64,000 nt of DNA from NCBI GenBank assembly GCA_963762825.1, contig CAVXLZ010000002.1, positions 62,001 to 126,000 on the forward strand, given 5' to 3'. Source of the stretch: Miltoncostaea sp963762825. Its GTDB lineage: Bacteria > Actinomycetota > Thermoleophilia > Miltoncostaeales > Miltoncostaeaceae. Every line of letters starts with the position of its first letter. Within the stretch, counting starts at the first letter, position 1. Of this stretch, positions 41,053-49,129 are shown piece after piece. The notes under the pieces are model-generated. The model saw only the letters and a program-made list of their open reading frames with translations. It searched no databases and had not been told where the DNA came from. Made by a program: the position numbers and the translations under genes.

Positions 41053-41088
41053 AGGGCCGCGGAGGGCCTGATCGCCCTCCGCGGCCCT
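41053..41088 (-). terminator. 15-bp perfect hairpin downstream of glnB
   Basis: AGGGCCGCGGAGGGC (41053-41067) and GCCCTCCGCGGCCCT (41074-41088) are perfect complements around a six-base loop. It lies between the glnB stop and the IclR promoter. No T tract on either side. Confidence 0.55.
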
Positions 41089-41104
41089 GGACGTTCTCCG
41101 CTCG

Positions 41105-41138
41105 CCACCCGGAGCCGCGTAGCGGCGGCTCCGGGTGG
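41105..41138 (-). terminator. 12-bp perfect hairpin just after glnB
   Basis: CCACCCGGAGCC (41105-41116) and GGCTCCGGGTGG (41127-41138) are perfect complements around a ten-base loop, 7 bases beyond the glnB stop on the minus strand. Together with the second hairpin it probably ends the amtB-glnB transcript. No T tract. Confidence 0.6.
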
Positions 41139-41145
41139 CCCGCCG

Positions 41146-41511
41146 CTACGCGGCGGTCTCCTCCGGGTGGGGAGCGAGGACGATGTCGCCCCGCTCTCCG
41201 GTGCGGACCCTGATCGACTCCTCGACGGGCAGGATGAAGATCTTGCCGTCCCCCGGCTCGCCCGTGTGGGCGAGCTCGAGGATGCAATCGACGGCGCGAT
41301 CGAGATCGGAGTCGTCGAGCACCAGCTCCAGCTTCAGCTTGGGTCGCAGGAAGATGGTGGTCTTGGCTCCGCGGTAACTCTCGGTGAAGCCCTTCTGGCG
41401 ACCCGAGCCCTTGCATTCGGTGACGCTCATGGAGGGCAACCCCATGTGCGCCAGCTTGTCGTGGATGGCCTCGAGTGCCTCGTGGCGAATGAACGCCTCG
41501 ATCTTCTTCAC
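41146..41511 (-). CDS. glnB: PII nitrogen regulatory protein
   Basis: A 121-residue PII signal protein (GlnB/GlnK) that binds ATP, ADP and 2-oxoglutarate and blocks the ammonium channel when nitrogen is plentiful. T-loop: GRQKGFTESYRGAKTTIF. Tyr46 is present, but position 51, the usual uridylylation or adenylylation Tyr, is Thr. The B-loop TGEPGDGKIFI and the C-terminal RTGERGD are normal. It follows amtB by 9 bases, the classic amtB-glnK arrangement. ATG at 41511. Confidence 0.95.
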   Translation of the reverse strand: MKKIEAFIRHEALEAIHDKLAHMGLPSMSVTECKGSGRQKGFTESYRGAKTTIFLRPKLKLELVLDDSDLDRAVDCILELAHTGEPGDGKIFILPVEESIRVRTGERGDIVLAPHPEETAA

Positions 41512-41520
41512 GTTCGCTCC

Positions 41521-42963
41521 TTACGAGGCGGTGGCAGGGTTGGTGGCGGTCGCGGCGCCCGCGGGGGACGGCGCGACGTGATGCGTCGCCGAGTCGGGCT
41601 CGGCGCCCGGCACGTCGATGAAGCGCTCCGGGTACCCGAACATCGCGTGCTCCGAGATGTCCAGGCCGCGCAGCTCGTCCTCCTCGGTGACGCGGAGCCC
41701 GACCGTGTGCTTGATGGCCAGGAACACCAGCAGCGAGGCGGTGAAGGTGAAGCCGACCGTGGCGGCGACGCCGTAGAACTGCACCCACAGCTGGTGGGCG
41801 CTGCCACCGACGAGGAGTCCGGCCTCTCCCACCCCCAGCGACGTGGCGCGGTCGGCGGTCGCGAAGAGCCCGGCCGCGAGCGTGCCCCAGATGCCGGCCA
41901 CTCCGTGCACCGGAAGGGCGCCGACCGGGTCGTCGATCTTGAGCTTATCCACCAGGACCACCAGGCCGGGGACGGCGACGCCGGCGATGAACCCGATCAC
42001 GATCGCGGCCCAGGGCTCGACGAACGCGCACGGCGCGGTGATCGCCACCAGGCCGGCGAGGGCGCCGTTGCCCATCTGAGAGACGTCGAGGGTCTTGAAG
42101 GTGAGGATCGACCCGATCGTCGCGCCGATGACCCCGGCGGCGGCGGCCAGGTTGGTGTTGACGGCCACGTCGGCGAAGTTGGCGCCGATCGCGTTCAGGA
42201 ACGAGCCCGGGTTGAATCCCATCCAACCGACCCAGAGGATCAGGACGCCGAGGATCATGAGCGGCATCGAGTGGCCGGGGATCGGCACGGCCTTGCCGTT
42301 GCGGAACTTGCCGATGCGCGGACCGAGCACCAGCGTCCCGGCGAGCGCGGCGAGCGCGCCCTGGAGGTGCACGATGGACGACCCCGCGAAGTCCTGGAAG
42401 CCGTCCTGCAGCAGCCAGCCCCCACCCCAGGTCCAGTGGGCGACGATCGGGTAGATCACTCCCGTGAAGGCGATGGCGAAGAGGGCGTAGCCGATGAACT
42501 TGGTGCGGTCGAGCATCGCCCCGAAGACGATCGCCAGCGACACGGCGCAGAAGACCACCTGGAAGAAGAAGGTGACCTCGAAGTTGGTCGCGCTGTAGGC
42601 GAGCGACTCGAAGTCGACCGCGGTGTTGTTGTTGTCCATGAACCAGCCGCTCGAGCCGACGAAGTTGTTGCCGGTCCCGAAGGCGAGCGCGAAGCCCACC
42701 GCCCAGAACATGAGGAAGCTGATCGACACGTTGATGAGGATCTTCCCCATCACCGCCCCGGCGTTCTTCATGCGCGATAGACCGACCTCGAGCATGGCGA
42801 ATCCCGCCTGCATGAAGAGGACGAGAAGCGCGGCCACGAAGACCAGGAGCGAGTTGATCGCGATGTCCTGATCTGTGACGTCCTGCGCGGCGGCGAGCGC
42901 CGGAACGAGCAGCAGCATCACCGCCGCGAGCACCGGCACCGTTCGGAATGGCCTGGAACGCAT
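41521..42963 (-). CDS. amtB: ammonium transporter
   Basis: A 480-residue Amt-family channel. An N-terminal signal-like segment (VPVLAAVMLLLVPALAAA) precedes 11 membrane helices. The twin pore histidines are in SSIVHLQGALAALAG and GALPVHGVAGIWGT; the outer site Trp/Phe regions and the DxxGSxxVH-type motif (DFAGSSIVHLQG) are present. About 75 cytoplasmic residues at the C-terminus include RGLDISEHAMFGYPE, the usual PII-contact region. The ATG at 42963 has an excellent AAGGAGA ribosome site. Transcribed with glnB; nitrogen control is expected. Confidence 0.96.
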   Translation of the reverse strand: MRSRPFRTVPVLAAVMLLLVPALAAAQDVTDQDIAINSLLVFVAALLVLFMQAGFAMLEVGLSRMKNAGAVMGKILINVSISFLMFWAVGFALAFGTGNNFVGSSGWFMDNNNTAVDFESLAYSATNFEVTFFFQVVFCAVSLAIVFGAMLDRTKFIGYALFAIAFTGVIYPIVAHWTWGGGWLLQDGFQDFAGSSIVHLQGALAALAGTLVLGPRIGKFRNGKAVPIPGHSMPLMILGVLILWVGWMGFNPGSFLNAIGANFADVAVNTNLAAAAGVIGATIGSILTFKTLDVSQMGNGALAGLVAITAPCAFVEPWAAIVIGFIAGVAVPGLVVLVDKLKIDDPVGALPVHGVAGIWGTLAAGLFATADRATSLGVGEAGLLVGGSAHQLWVQFYGVAATVGFTFTASLLVFLAIKHTVGLRVTEEDELRGLDISEHAMFGYPERFIDVPGAEPDSATHHVAPSPAGAATATNPATAS

Positions 42964-43148
42964 CTACTCTCCTTGCGCTGATGGAGTGGGTCTCGGGAGG
43001 ACCCGGGTCTGCGCAGGAGGCTAGGGCGGCCCCCCTGGGAGCGGCTTTAGCCACAGGTATGAGACGGCGGGCCGCCGATTCGCCATATGCACAAGGGCCC
43101 CGCCGGCGTCGGCCTTCGCGCGAGCGGCGCCCCCTCCCTCGGCTGGGC

Positions 43149-43898
43149 TCAGCAGAGCGCCCGGGCTCGCGCGAGCAGCCGGGCGCTCTCCTCGACGAAC
43201 CCCTCGGACAGGTACCACGCGCCCGCATCGGCGGCGACGAGAGCCCTCCAGCGGCGCATGCGCTCGCCCATCCCGGGCAGCGCGTAGCCGTTCAGCAGTG
43301 GGCCGACGAGCCGGTCGGGAAGGGAGTTGGTCTCCACCAGGTAGGCCAGGTCCTCGGCCGGATCCCCCATGCGCCAGAACTCCCAGTCGACCAGCCCGGG
43401 CCCGTCCGGCCCCCAGACCACGTTCGACTCGACCAGGTCGCCGTGGAGCATCCGGAAGGGTGACGCGTCGCCGTCCGGCCCGTCCGCACCATCGGAAGCG
43501 TCGCAGGCTCGGTCCGCCAGACCGGCGTGGGGGCCTCCCGCGAGCGCGCGCTCGGTGTCCTCCGCCCGCCGCCGGCGATAGCCGGCCAGCGAGTCGGCCG
43601 GCGCCGGCCACCACCACAGCCCCCCGCTCGCCGCGCGACGAGCGTCGTGTGCCTCCCTCACGAGGGCGCCGAGGCGCCGGGCCTCGCTCGCGCCCACCGC
43701 TGCGATCGTCCGCGGCGCGCCCGGCAGCCGCGAGGACACCATCCGGCCGTGAGCGTGCTCGACGAGGTCCGGAGCGCCCGCACGGCCTCCGAGGAGCGTC
43801 AGTGCAGCGACCTCCCGCGCGAGGGCCTCCGGGTCGCCGGACTTCTCGATCGACCCCGGGTCGCCGGAGACCTGCCTGATGCGAAAGCGCTCGGACAC
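43149..43898 (-). CDS. phosphotransferase-fold (APH/choline kinase-like) protein
   Basis: A 249-residue kinase-like protein. The catalytic loop is MLHGDLVESNVVW (Asp and Asn) and the metal motif is GLVDWEFWRMGDPAEDLAYL, both typical of the aminoglycoside phosphotransferase/choline kinase family. The N-terminal lobe is short, with no clear glycine loop. GTG at 43898 chosen: 46 bases separate it from the divergent pyruvate kinase start. The open frame continuing to 44414 is antisense. Substrate unknown; a small alcohol or sugar is more likely than an antibiotic. Confidence 0.82.
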   Translation of the reverse strand: MSERFRIRQVSGDPGSIEKSGDPEALAREVAALTLLGGRAGAPDLVEHAHGRMVSSRLPGAPRTIAAVGASEARRLGALVREAHDARRAASGGLWWWPAPADSLAGYRRRRAEDTERALAGGPHAGLADRACDASDGADGPDGDASPFRMLHGDLVESNVVWGPDGPGLVDWEFWRMGDPAEDLAYLVETNSLPDRLVGPLLNGYALPGMGERMRRWRALVAADAGAWYLSEGFVEESARLLARARALC

Positions 43899-43944
43899 CG
43901 TTGCAAGGGTAGACGCGGGCCGGCGGGACTGGCACGGTCTCGCG

Positions 43945-45360
43945 ATGCGCCTTCGCCGGACCAAGATCCTCGCCACCCTCGGGCCGTCCACCGACCCTCC
44001 GGGGGTGATGGACGCGCTCATCGCGGCAGGGATGGACGGCGGACGCATCAACTGCGCCCACGACACGCCCGAGAGCTGGCGGCAGAGAGCCCTCTCGCTG
44101 CGCGCCGCCGGCGAACGCGCGGGGCGACCGCTCGCGCTCCTGTTCGATCTCGCCGGCCCCAAGATGCGCCTGGACACGGGGGTGCGGGCCCGACTGGTGA
44201 TCGACGGCGAGACCGTGACCTTCGCCGCAGGCGAGACGTCACCCGACGGATCGGTGCCCGTGGTCTGGCCGGGACTCGCCGAGGCGGTCACCGTGGGGCG
44301 CTCCGAGATCGTGATCGGCGACGGGACGCCGCGGCTCGCGGTGACCGGGGCGGACGTCGCGCGCGGCACGGTCACCGCCCGGTGCGAGCGCCCCGGCTCC
44401 ATCGGGCCCCGCAAGGGGATCTTCGTGACCTACGTGCGGACCCCCGCCTCGACGCTGAGCGAGCAGGACCTCGCCGATCTCGCCGTGGCAGTCGAGCTGG
44501 AGGCCGACATCGTGGCCCTCTCCTTCGTCAGCTCGGGGCAGGACGTCCGGCGCCTGCGGGGCGCGCTCGACGCCCTGGGAAGCCACGCCCGGGTGATCGC
44601 CAAGATCGAGAAGGTCGAGGCGGTGGAGGCGCTCGACGACATCGCCGCCGTCTCGGACGGCGTGATGGTGGCCCGCGGCGACCTCGGCGTGGAGGCCGGC
44701 GTGGCCCGCGTGCCCCTCATGCAGAAGCAGGTGATCCGGCAGGCCGGAGCCGAGGGCAAGCTCGTGGTCACGGCCACGCAGATGCTGGAGTCGATGATCT
44801 CGCAGCCCGAGCCCACCCGGGCCGAGGCCACCGATGTCGCCAACGCCATCCTCGACGGGACCTCCGCCGTCATGCTGTCGGGGGAGACCACCGTTGGCCG
44901 CTACCCGGTCGAGACGGTGCGCGCCATGGCCGAGATCGCCGAGGAGGCCGAGCAGGGCGCGCTCCTCTCGCTCGTCGTCACCGCTCCCGTCGTGAACCGC
45001 TCGGAGGCGGTGATGCAGTCGGCGGTCCATCTCGCCCAGCAGGTGGCGGCCGTCGCGCTCGTCGTCTCCACCGTCAGTGGCGGCGCGGCGCGCGCGGCCG
45101 CCAAGTACCGGCCGCGGCTCCCGGTCATCGCGCTCTCCGAGGACGAGCAGGTGCTGCGGCAGCTCGCGCTCGAGTGGGGCGTCGTGCCGGGATGGATACC
45201 CCCACGCCCGCCCACCCTGGAGATGCACCGCACGATGATGCTCGAACGGGCGCGCGAGGTGGCGGACCTGTCGCCGGGGGATGTCGTGGTGCTCGCCTAC
45301 GGGCCGCCGGAGGCCGGGCCCTCGCAGACGAGCTACCTGGCGGTGCGGGAGATCCCCTGA
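43945..45360 (+). CDS. pyk: pyruvate kinase
   Basis: Makes ATP and pyruvate from phosphoenolpyruvate. The 471-residue protein begins RRTKILATLGPSTD. It has INCAHDTPESW (the usual NFSHG/R substrate segment is altered), LFDLAGPKMR, VIAKIEKVEAVEALDDI with the active-site Lys and Glu, MVARGDLGVE, VTATQMLESMI and ANAILDGTSAVMLSGETTVG. The C-terminal domain is present but short. The INCAH substitution of INFSH and AGPKM for KGPEI/R mark a divergent subgroup often seen as a second pyruvate kinase. ATG at 43945. Confidence 0.9.
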   Translation: MRLRRTKILATLGPSTDPPGVMDALIAAGMDGGRINCAHDTPESWRQRALSLRAAGERAGRPLALLFDLAGPKMRLDTGVRARLVIDGETVTFAAGETSPDGSVPVVWPGLAEAVTVGRSEIVIGDGTPRLAVTGADVARGTVTARCERPGSIGPRKGIFVTYVRTPASTLSEQDLADLAVAVELEADIVALSFVSSGQDVRRLRGALDALGSHARVIAKIEKVEAVEALDDIAAVSDGVMVARGDLGVEAGVARVPLMQKQVIRQAGAEGKLVVTATQMLESMISQPEPTRAEATDVANAILDGTSAVMLSGETTVGRYPVETVRAMAEIAEEAEQGALLSLVVTAPVVNRSEAVMQSAVHLAQQVAAVALVVSTVSGGAARAAAKYRPRLPVIALSEDEQVLRQLALEWGVVPGWIPPRPPTLEMHRTMMLERAREVADLSPGDVVVLAYGPPEAGPSQTSYLAVREIP

Positions 45361-45584
45361 GCGGAGCGGTCGGAGGACATCATCTCCCCCACCGCCCTGA
45401 GCGACACATCCGCGCGGCGCGCCAGCTCCAGCGCGCCGCCCGCCGGCATGCCGTGACGGGCGAGGTAGGTCACGATCCGCTCGCGCGACTCGGCGAGGAG
45501 CCGGCAGCCCGGGCAATCGCTCCTGCCCAGGTTGCGCGGCGCTCCGCAGCGCTCGCACCAGCGTGCCGCCGAGTTCAGGAACAT
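45333..45584 (-). CDS. small zinc-ribbon and helix-turn-helix protein
   Basis: An 83-residue protein. N-terminal zinc ribbon RWCERCGAPRNLGRSDCPGC (two CxxC pairs) followed by a helical domain (ERIVTYLARHGMPAGGALEL, then ARRADVSLRAVGEMM) that looks like a winged or simple helix-turn-helix. The layout recalls YvyF-type flagellar-operon proteins, but the match is weak. Starts: ATG at 45584 or GTG at 45611. The 3' end overlaps the convergent pyruvate kinase by 28 bases. Confidence 0.6.
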   Translation of the reverse strand: MFLNSAARWCERCGAPRNLGRSDCPGCRLLAESRERIVTYLARHGMPAGGALELARRADVSLRAVGEMMSSDRSAQGISRTAR

Positions 45585-45667
45585 GCCCGTGTCGGGTTCG
45601 TCATCCTGCACGGTCGACCGATCGACCAGGGACGAGAGGAGCTCCAGGGCTGTTGCGCCGCGACCGC

Positions 45668-46063
45668 GTGTCACACAGAAAGTGGTCGTCTGCCCTCGTG
45701 CTCGTCTTGAGCGCAGCGGCCATCGCCGCCGGGTGCGGGGGCGCCGGGCCGACCACCACGGCGACCACCGCGGAGGCGCAGGATCGGATCGAGGTGAGCC
45801 TGGGAGGCGGCGAGGACGGGTCGCTGAGGATCTCCCTCGACTGCACGGTCGCAGACCGAGCCGCATGCTCGACGATCCTCGAAGCTCTCGCGGACGCCCG
45901 GGACGCCGAGGGCTGCACCGCGATGGCCGGCACTCCTCGGGCGCGCCTTCGCGTATCCGGGAGCATCGCGGGCGATCGCGTCAGCGCGCTGGTGACCCGG
46001 CGCACCGATTGCGAGGTCCGGACCTACGATCGCGTCGTGGCCGGCCTGGGCCTCGGACCGTGA
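45668..46063 (+). CDS. lipoprotein with subtilisin-inhibitor-like domain
   Basis: A 131-residue exported protein. Lipoprotein signal peptide with hydrophobic LVLVLSAAAIAAGC and lipid-anchor Cys at about residue 21. The mature part shows the spacing of Streptomyces subtilisin inhibitor-like domains: LDCTVADRAACSTILEAL, then EGCTAMAGTPRARLRVSGSI, then RRTDCEVRTYDRV, with four Cys for two disulphides. It may protect the cell from secreted proteases such as the S8 enzyme elsewhere in this window, which is inference. GTG start at 45668 chosen for the signal peptide. Confidence 0.7.
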   Translation: MSHRKWSSALVLVLSAAAIAAGCGGAGPTTTATTAEAQDRIEVSLGGGEDGSLRISLDCTVADRAACSTILEALADARDAEGCTAMAGTPRARLRVSGSIAGDRVSALVTRRTDCEVRTYDRVVAGLGLGP

Positions 46064-46073
46064 CGGTCCGCGC

Positions 46074-46745
46074 TCACGGGCCCCAGGTCGAGAGGATCTC
46101 GGCGACATCCTCGAGTCCATCGGCGATCGCATCGGCGGCCGCGAGATCACCGGCGCCGTGAGCGCCGGTCGTGACAGCGATGCAGCGCGCGCCGCCTGCG
46201 CGCGCGCAGGCCACGTCCCGGGGCGTGTCGCCGACCACGACCACCTCAACCGCACCCCCGGCGCGCGCGGCGGCGATCGGGACCAGGGCGTCGCGGCTCT
46301 CGTGGTCCGATCCGAACGCGCCCTGCCCGCGCGCGAAGTGGCGCCCGAGGCCGGCCCGAGCCACCTTGGCGTGCGCCAGCGCCTCGATGTTCCCGGTGAG
46401 GAGCGCCATGCGCGCCCCTCCTGCCGCGATGCGCCCGAGCGCCTCGTCGGCCCCCGGCGCCGTGGCCTGGCCTGGGAACTCGCGCTCGAGGGCCGGATAG
46501 AGGTCGGCCACCCGGCGCATCCACTCCGGGAGCCGACGGGTGATCTCGTGGTGCGGACGACCGAGGCGTCGCAGCAGGAGCCGTGCGATCTCCTGATCGG
46601 TGCGACCGGCGGGACCGACCGCCGCCACGTCGTCGAGATCCGCCTGCACGCCGAAGACGTCGCGCAGCGCGCGCATGACGGCCTCGGTATGCGCACGAGG
46701 GCTGCCCAGCAGCAGGGTCCCGTCGATGTCGAACAGGATCAACAC
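46074..46745 (-). CDS. HAD-superfamily hydrolase, phosphoglycolate-phosphatase-like
   Basis: A 223-residue haloacid dehalogenase-fold phosphatase. Motif I LILFDIDGTLL (nucleophile and acid/base Asp), motif II ALLTGNIEAL (Thr), motif III Lys in HAKVARAGLGRHF, motif IV VVVVGDTPRDVACARAGG. A helical cap lies between motifs I and II. The short N-terminus fits the GTG at 46745. It is divergent from the cyclic-di-GMP sensor with a 23-base gap. Substrate not predictable beyond a small phosphate ester. Confidence 0.9.
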   Translation of the reverse strand: MLILFDIDGTLLLGSPRAHTEAVMRALRDVFGVQADLDDVAAVGPAGRTDQEIARLLLRRLGRPHHEITRRLPEWMRRVADLYPALEREFPGQATAPGADEALGRIAAGGARMALLTGNIEALAHAKVARAGLGRHFARGQGAFGSDHESRDALVPIAAARAGGAVEVVVVGDTPRDVACARAGGARCIAVTTGAHGAGDLAAADAIADGLEDVAEILSTWGP

Positions 46746-46768
46746 GGCTGCGAGAATAGACCCGGGCC

Positions 46769-49129
46769 ATGGCAGACTCAGAGGTCGCCGCCCGGCTGCG
46801 CCCACCCCGAGCCCGGAGAGCAGTGAGACGACGTCCCCTGAAGTGGTTCGGCGCCGCGGTCGTCGTGGCGATCCTCGCCGCGACCGCGCTCGCGACGATG
46901 GCGGCGGTTCACCACGACCGGGACGCCGCGAACGCTCGACGCGATGCGGTCGCCGGTCCCGCCGTGCGCGCTCTGGCGATGGACGTCTCCCGTTCGACGG
47001 CGACTCTCGAGGACCTGAGATCCTTCTTCGAGGCCTCGAACCGGGTGAGCGCCGGTGACTTCGCCCGTTTCGTCGCATCGCCCCTCAAGCGCCAGAGCTC
47101 CCTGGAGTACCTGGCGTGGACGCCGCTCGGGGGGGGACCCGCCTTCAGAGAACACGGGGCCGGATCGCCGGACGGATCGGAGGTGCCCTCGTTCCCCGAC
47201 GTGGACGCGGCGATGGCCGCCGCGCGTGACCGTGCGGTGCCCCGCATGACCGGCCCCACGACGACCTCCGACGGTCGGACCCTCGTGATGCTGGTGGCCC
47301 CGGTCTACGCGCAGGGCGCGGTGATCGACACGGTGGCCGAGCGGCGCACCGCGCTGCGCGGATTCGTCACCGGAGCGTCGCGTCTGAGCGCTCTCGGCGA
47401 CGCCGCCCGGCTCAGTCTGCCGGAGGGCGCCGCGATCGACGTACGCGACAGCGGTGCCCTCCTGATCGGCGACGGAGCCGCGACGGGCGATGTCGAGGGC
47501 ACGATCGACGTGGCCGGGCGTCGCTGGATGGTCTCCCTCTCGGGCGTCGAGGGTGCCTCGTCGGCCCTGCCGGCCGCCGTGGCGGCGGCCGGACTCCTCC
47601 TGGCGGCGGTGGTCGCCCTGCTCTTCGTGGAGTCGGCCGGGCGAGAGCGCGACATGCGGGGAGAGCTCGCCCGGTTGCGGGTGCGCCACGACCTGATCCT
47701 CTCCTCCGCCGGGGACGGGATCCTCGGCGTTGACCGGGAGGGCCGGGCGAGCTTCGTCAACCCGGCCGCCGCCCGCATGCTGGGATGGAGCGTGGAGGAT
47801 CTGACCGGCCGGACGCTCGACGACTCGGCGGTGCCCGTGGCGACAGCACTGCGGGAGGGGCGGATGCAGTCGGGCGAGGACACCCTGCGCCGGCGCGACG
47901 GCACGAGCTTCCTCGGGGAGTACACCACCACCCCGATCGTGGGCGAGGGGCTCGCCACCGGGGCGGTCGTGACGTTCCGCGACGTCACCGCCCGCAAGCA
48001 ACTCGAGGCGCAGACGCTCGAGAGCCTGGCGGCCGCGGAGGAGCTCGCCGCCATCGACCCCCTGACGGGACTCGCGAACCATCGCACCTTCCACGAACGC
48101 CTCGACACGGAGGTGGAGCGCGCCCGTCGCCACGGACGGGGCCTCTCGCTCGTGCTGATGGACCTCGACCACTTCAAGCGTGTCAACGACCTGCACGGCC
48201 ACCAGATGGGCGATCGCGTGCTCGAGCACGCGGCGCGCATCTTCGAGCAGGAGACGCGCACAGGCGAGCTCGTTGCCCGCGTCGGCGGCGAGGAGTTCGC
48301 CATGATCCTGCCCGAGGCCGACGAGCACGAGGCATATCGGGCGGCCGAGCGCGTGCGCAGGGCGATCGCGGCGTCCAGCTTCCCGGGGATCGGCGCGATG
48401 ACCATGTCGGCCGGCGTCTGCGATCTGACCCACGGCTCCGACGCCGACACCCTCTACCGGCTCGCCGACGGAGCCCTCTACTGGGCGAAGCACCGCGGCC
48501 GCGACCGGGTCGTCCGCTACTCGCCCGACGGGGCCAAGTCGCTCTCCGCAAACGAGGAGGCCGAACGGCTCGAGCGCCAGCAGGCGCTGGTGAGCATCCG
48601 CCTGCTGGCGCGGGTAGTGGATGCCAAGGATCCGTCCACGCGACGCCATTCCGAGCGGGTCGGCGATCTCAGCGCCGAACTGGCGGAGGCGATCGGTTGG
48701 TCGCCCGAGCGCGCTTCGCTGCTGAGGGAGGCCGGCCTCGTGCACGACGTCGGCAAGATCGGCGTGCCCGACGCCGTGCTCTTCAAGCCGGCCCGCCTCA
48801 GCGCGAAGGAGTTCGAGAAGGTGAAGGAGCACGCGGCACTCGGCGGCCACATCGTGGGCGAGGCTCTCAACGAGGAGCAGGTCTCGTGGGTACGCAGCCA
48901 CCACGAACGGTGGGACGGAACCGGGTATCCTGACGAGCTAGAGGCCGAGGAATGCCCCGAGGGAGCGCGTATCATCGCCCTCGCCGACGCCTGGGATGTC
49001 ATGACTTCGGAGCGCCCGTATGCGACCGTGCCGTCTTCCACTGCTGATGCGATCCTCGAGTGCCGAGCCCACGCGGGCAGTCAGTTCTGGCCGCTCGCGG
49101 TCGAGGCGCTGATCCGGATCCGCGGATGA
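46769..49129 (+). CDS. CHASE-PAS-GGDEF-HD-GYP sensor, cyclic di-GMP metabolism
   Basis: A 786-residue bifunctional candidate. N-terminal membrane helix (about 26-47), an extracytoplasmic CHASE-like domain (about 70-240, with LRSFFEASNRVSAGDFARFV), second helix (about 265-285), PAS (about 300-420, ILGVDREGRASFVNPAAARM), GGDEF (about 440-590, active loop GGEEF at about 506-510) and HD-GYP (about 600-780, LVHDVGKIGVPD and HHERWDGTGYPDE). Both catalytic sites look intact, so it could make and break cyclic di-GMP. The inhibition motif RxxD reads RTGE. A TAGACC sequence seven bases before the ATG could be the -10 of a leaderless promoter. Confidence 0.93.
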   Translation: MADSEVAARLRPPRARRAVRRRPLKWFGAAVVVAILAATALATMAAVHHDRDAANARRDAVAGPAVRALAMDVSRSTATLEDLRSFFEASNRVSAGDFARFVASPLKRQSSLEYLAWTPLGGGPAFREHGAGSPDGSEVPSFPDVDAAMAAARDRAVPRMTGPTTTSDGRTLVMLVAPVYAQGAVIDTVAERRTALRGFVTGASRLSALGDAARLSLPEGAAIDVRDSGALLIGDGAATGDVEGTIDVAGRRWMVSLSGVEGASSALPAAVAAAGLLLAAVVALLFVESAGRERDMRGELARLRVRHDLILSSAGDGILGVDREGRASFVNPAAARMLGWSVEDLTGRTLDDSAVPVATALREGRMQSGEDTLRRRDGTSFLGEYTTTPIVGEGLATGAVVTFRDVTARKQLEAQTLESLAAAEELAAIDPLTGLANHRTFHERLDTEVERARRHGRGLSLVLMDLDHFKRVNDLHGHQMGDRVLEHAARIFEQETRTGELVARVGGEEFAMILPEADEHEAYRAAERVRRAIAASSFPGIGAMTMSAGVCDLTHGSDADTLYRLADGALYWAKHRGRDRVVRYSPDGAKSLSANEEAERLERQQALVSIRLLARVVDAKDPSTRRHSERVGDLSAELAEAIGWSPERASLLREAGLVHDVGKIGVPDAVLFKPARLSAKEFEKVKEHAALGGHIVGEALNEEQVSWVRSHHERWDGTGYPDELEAEECPEGARIIALADAWDVMTSERPYATVPSSTADAILECRAHAGSQFWPLAVEALIRIRG

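Noticed and set aside
42964..43148. Gap upstream of amtB searched for nitrogen-control sites
   Set aside because: A weak GGCTA/TAGCC inverted repeat and a TAAA sequence are present, but no convincing GlnR or sigma-28 site.
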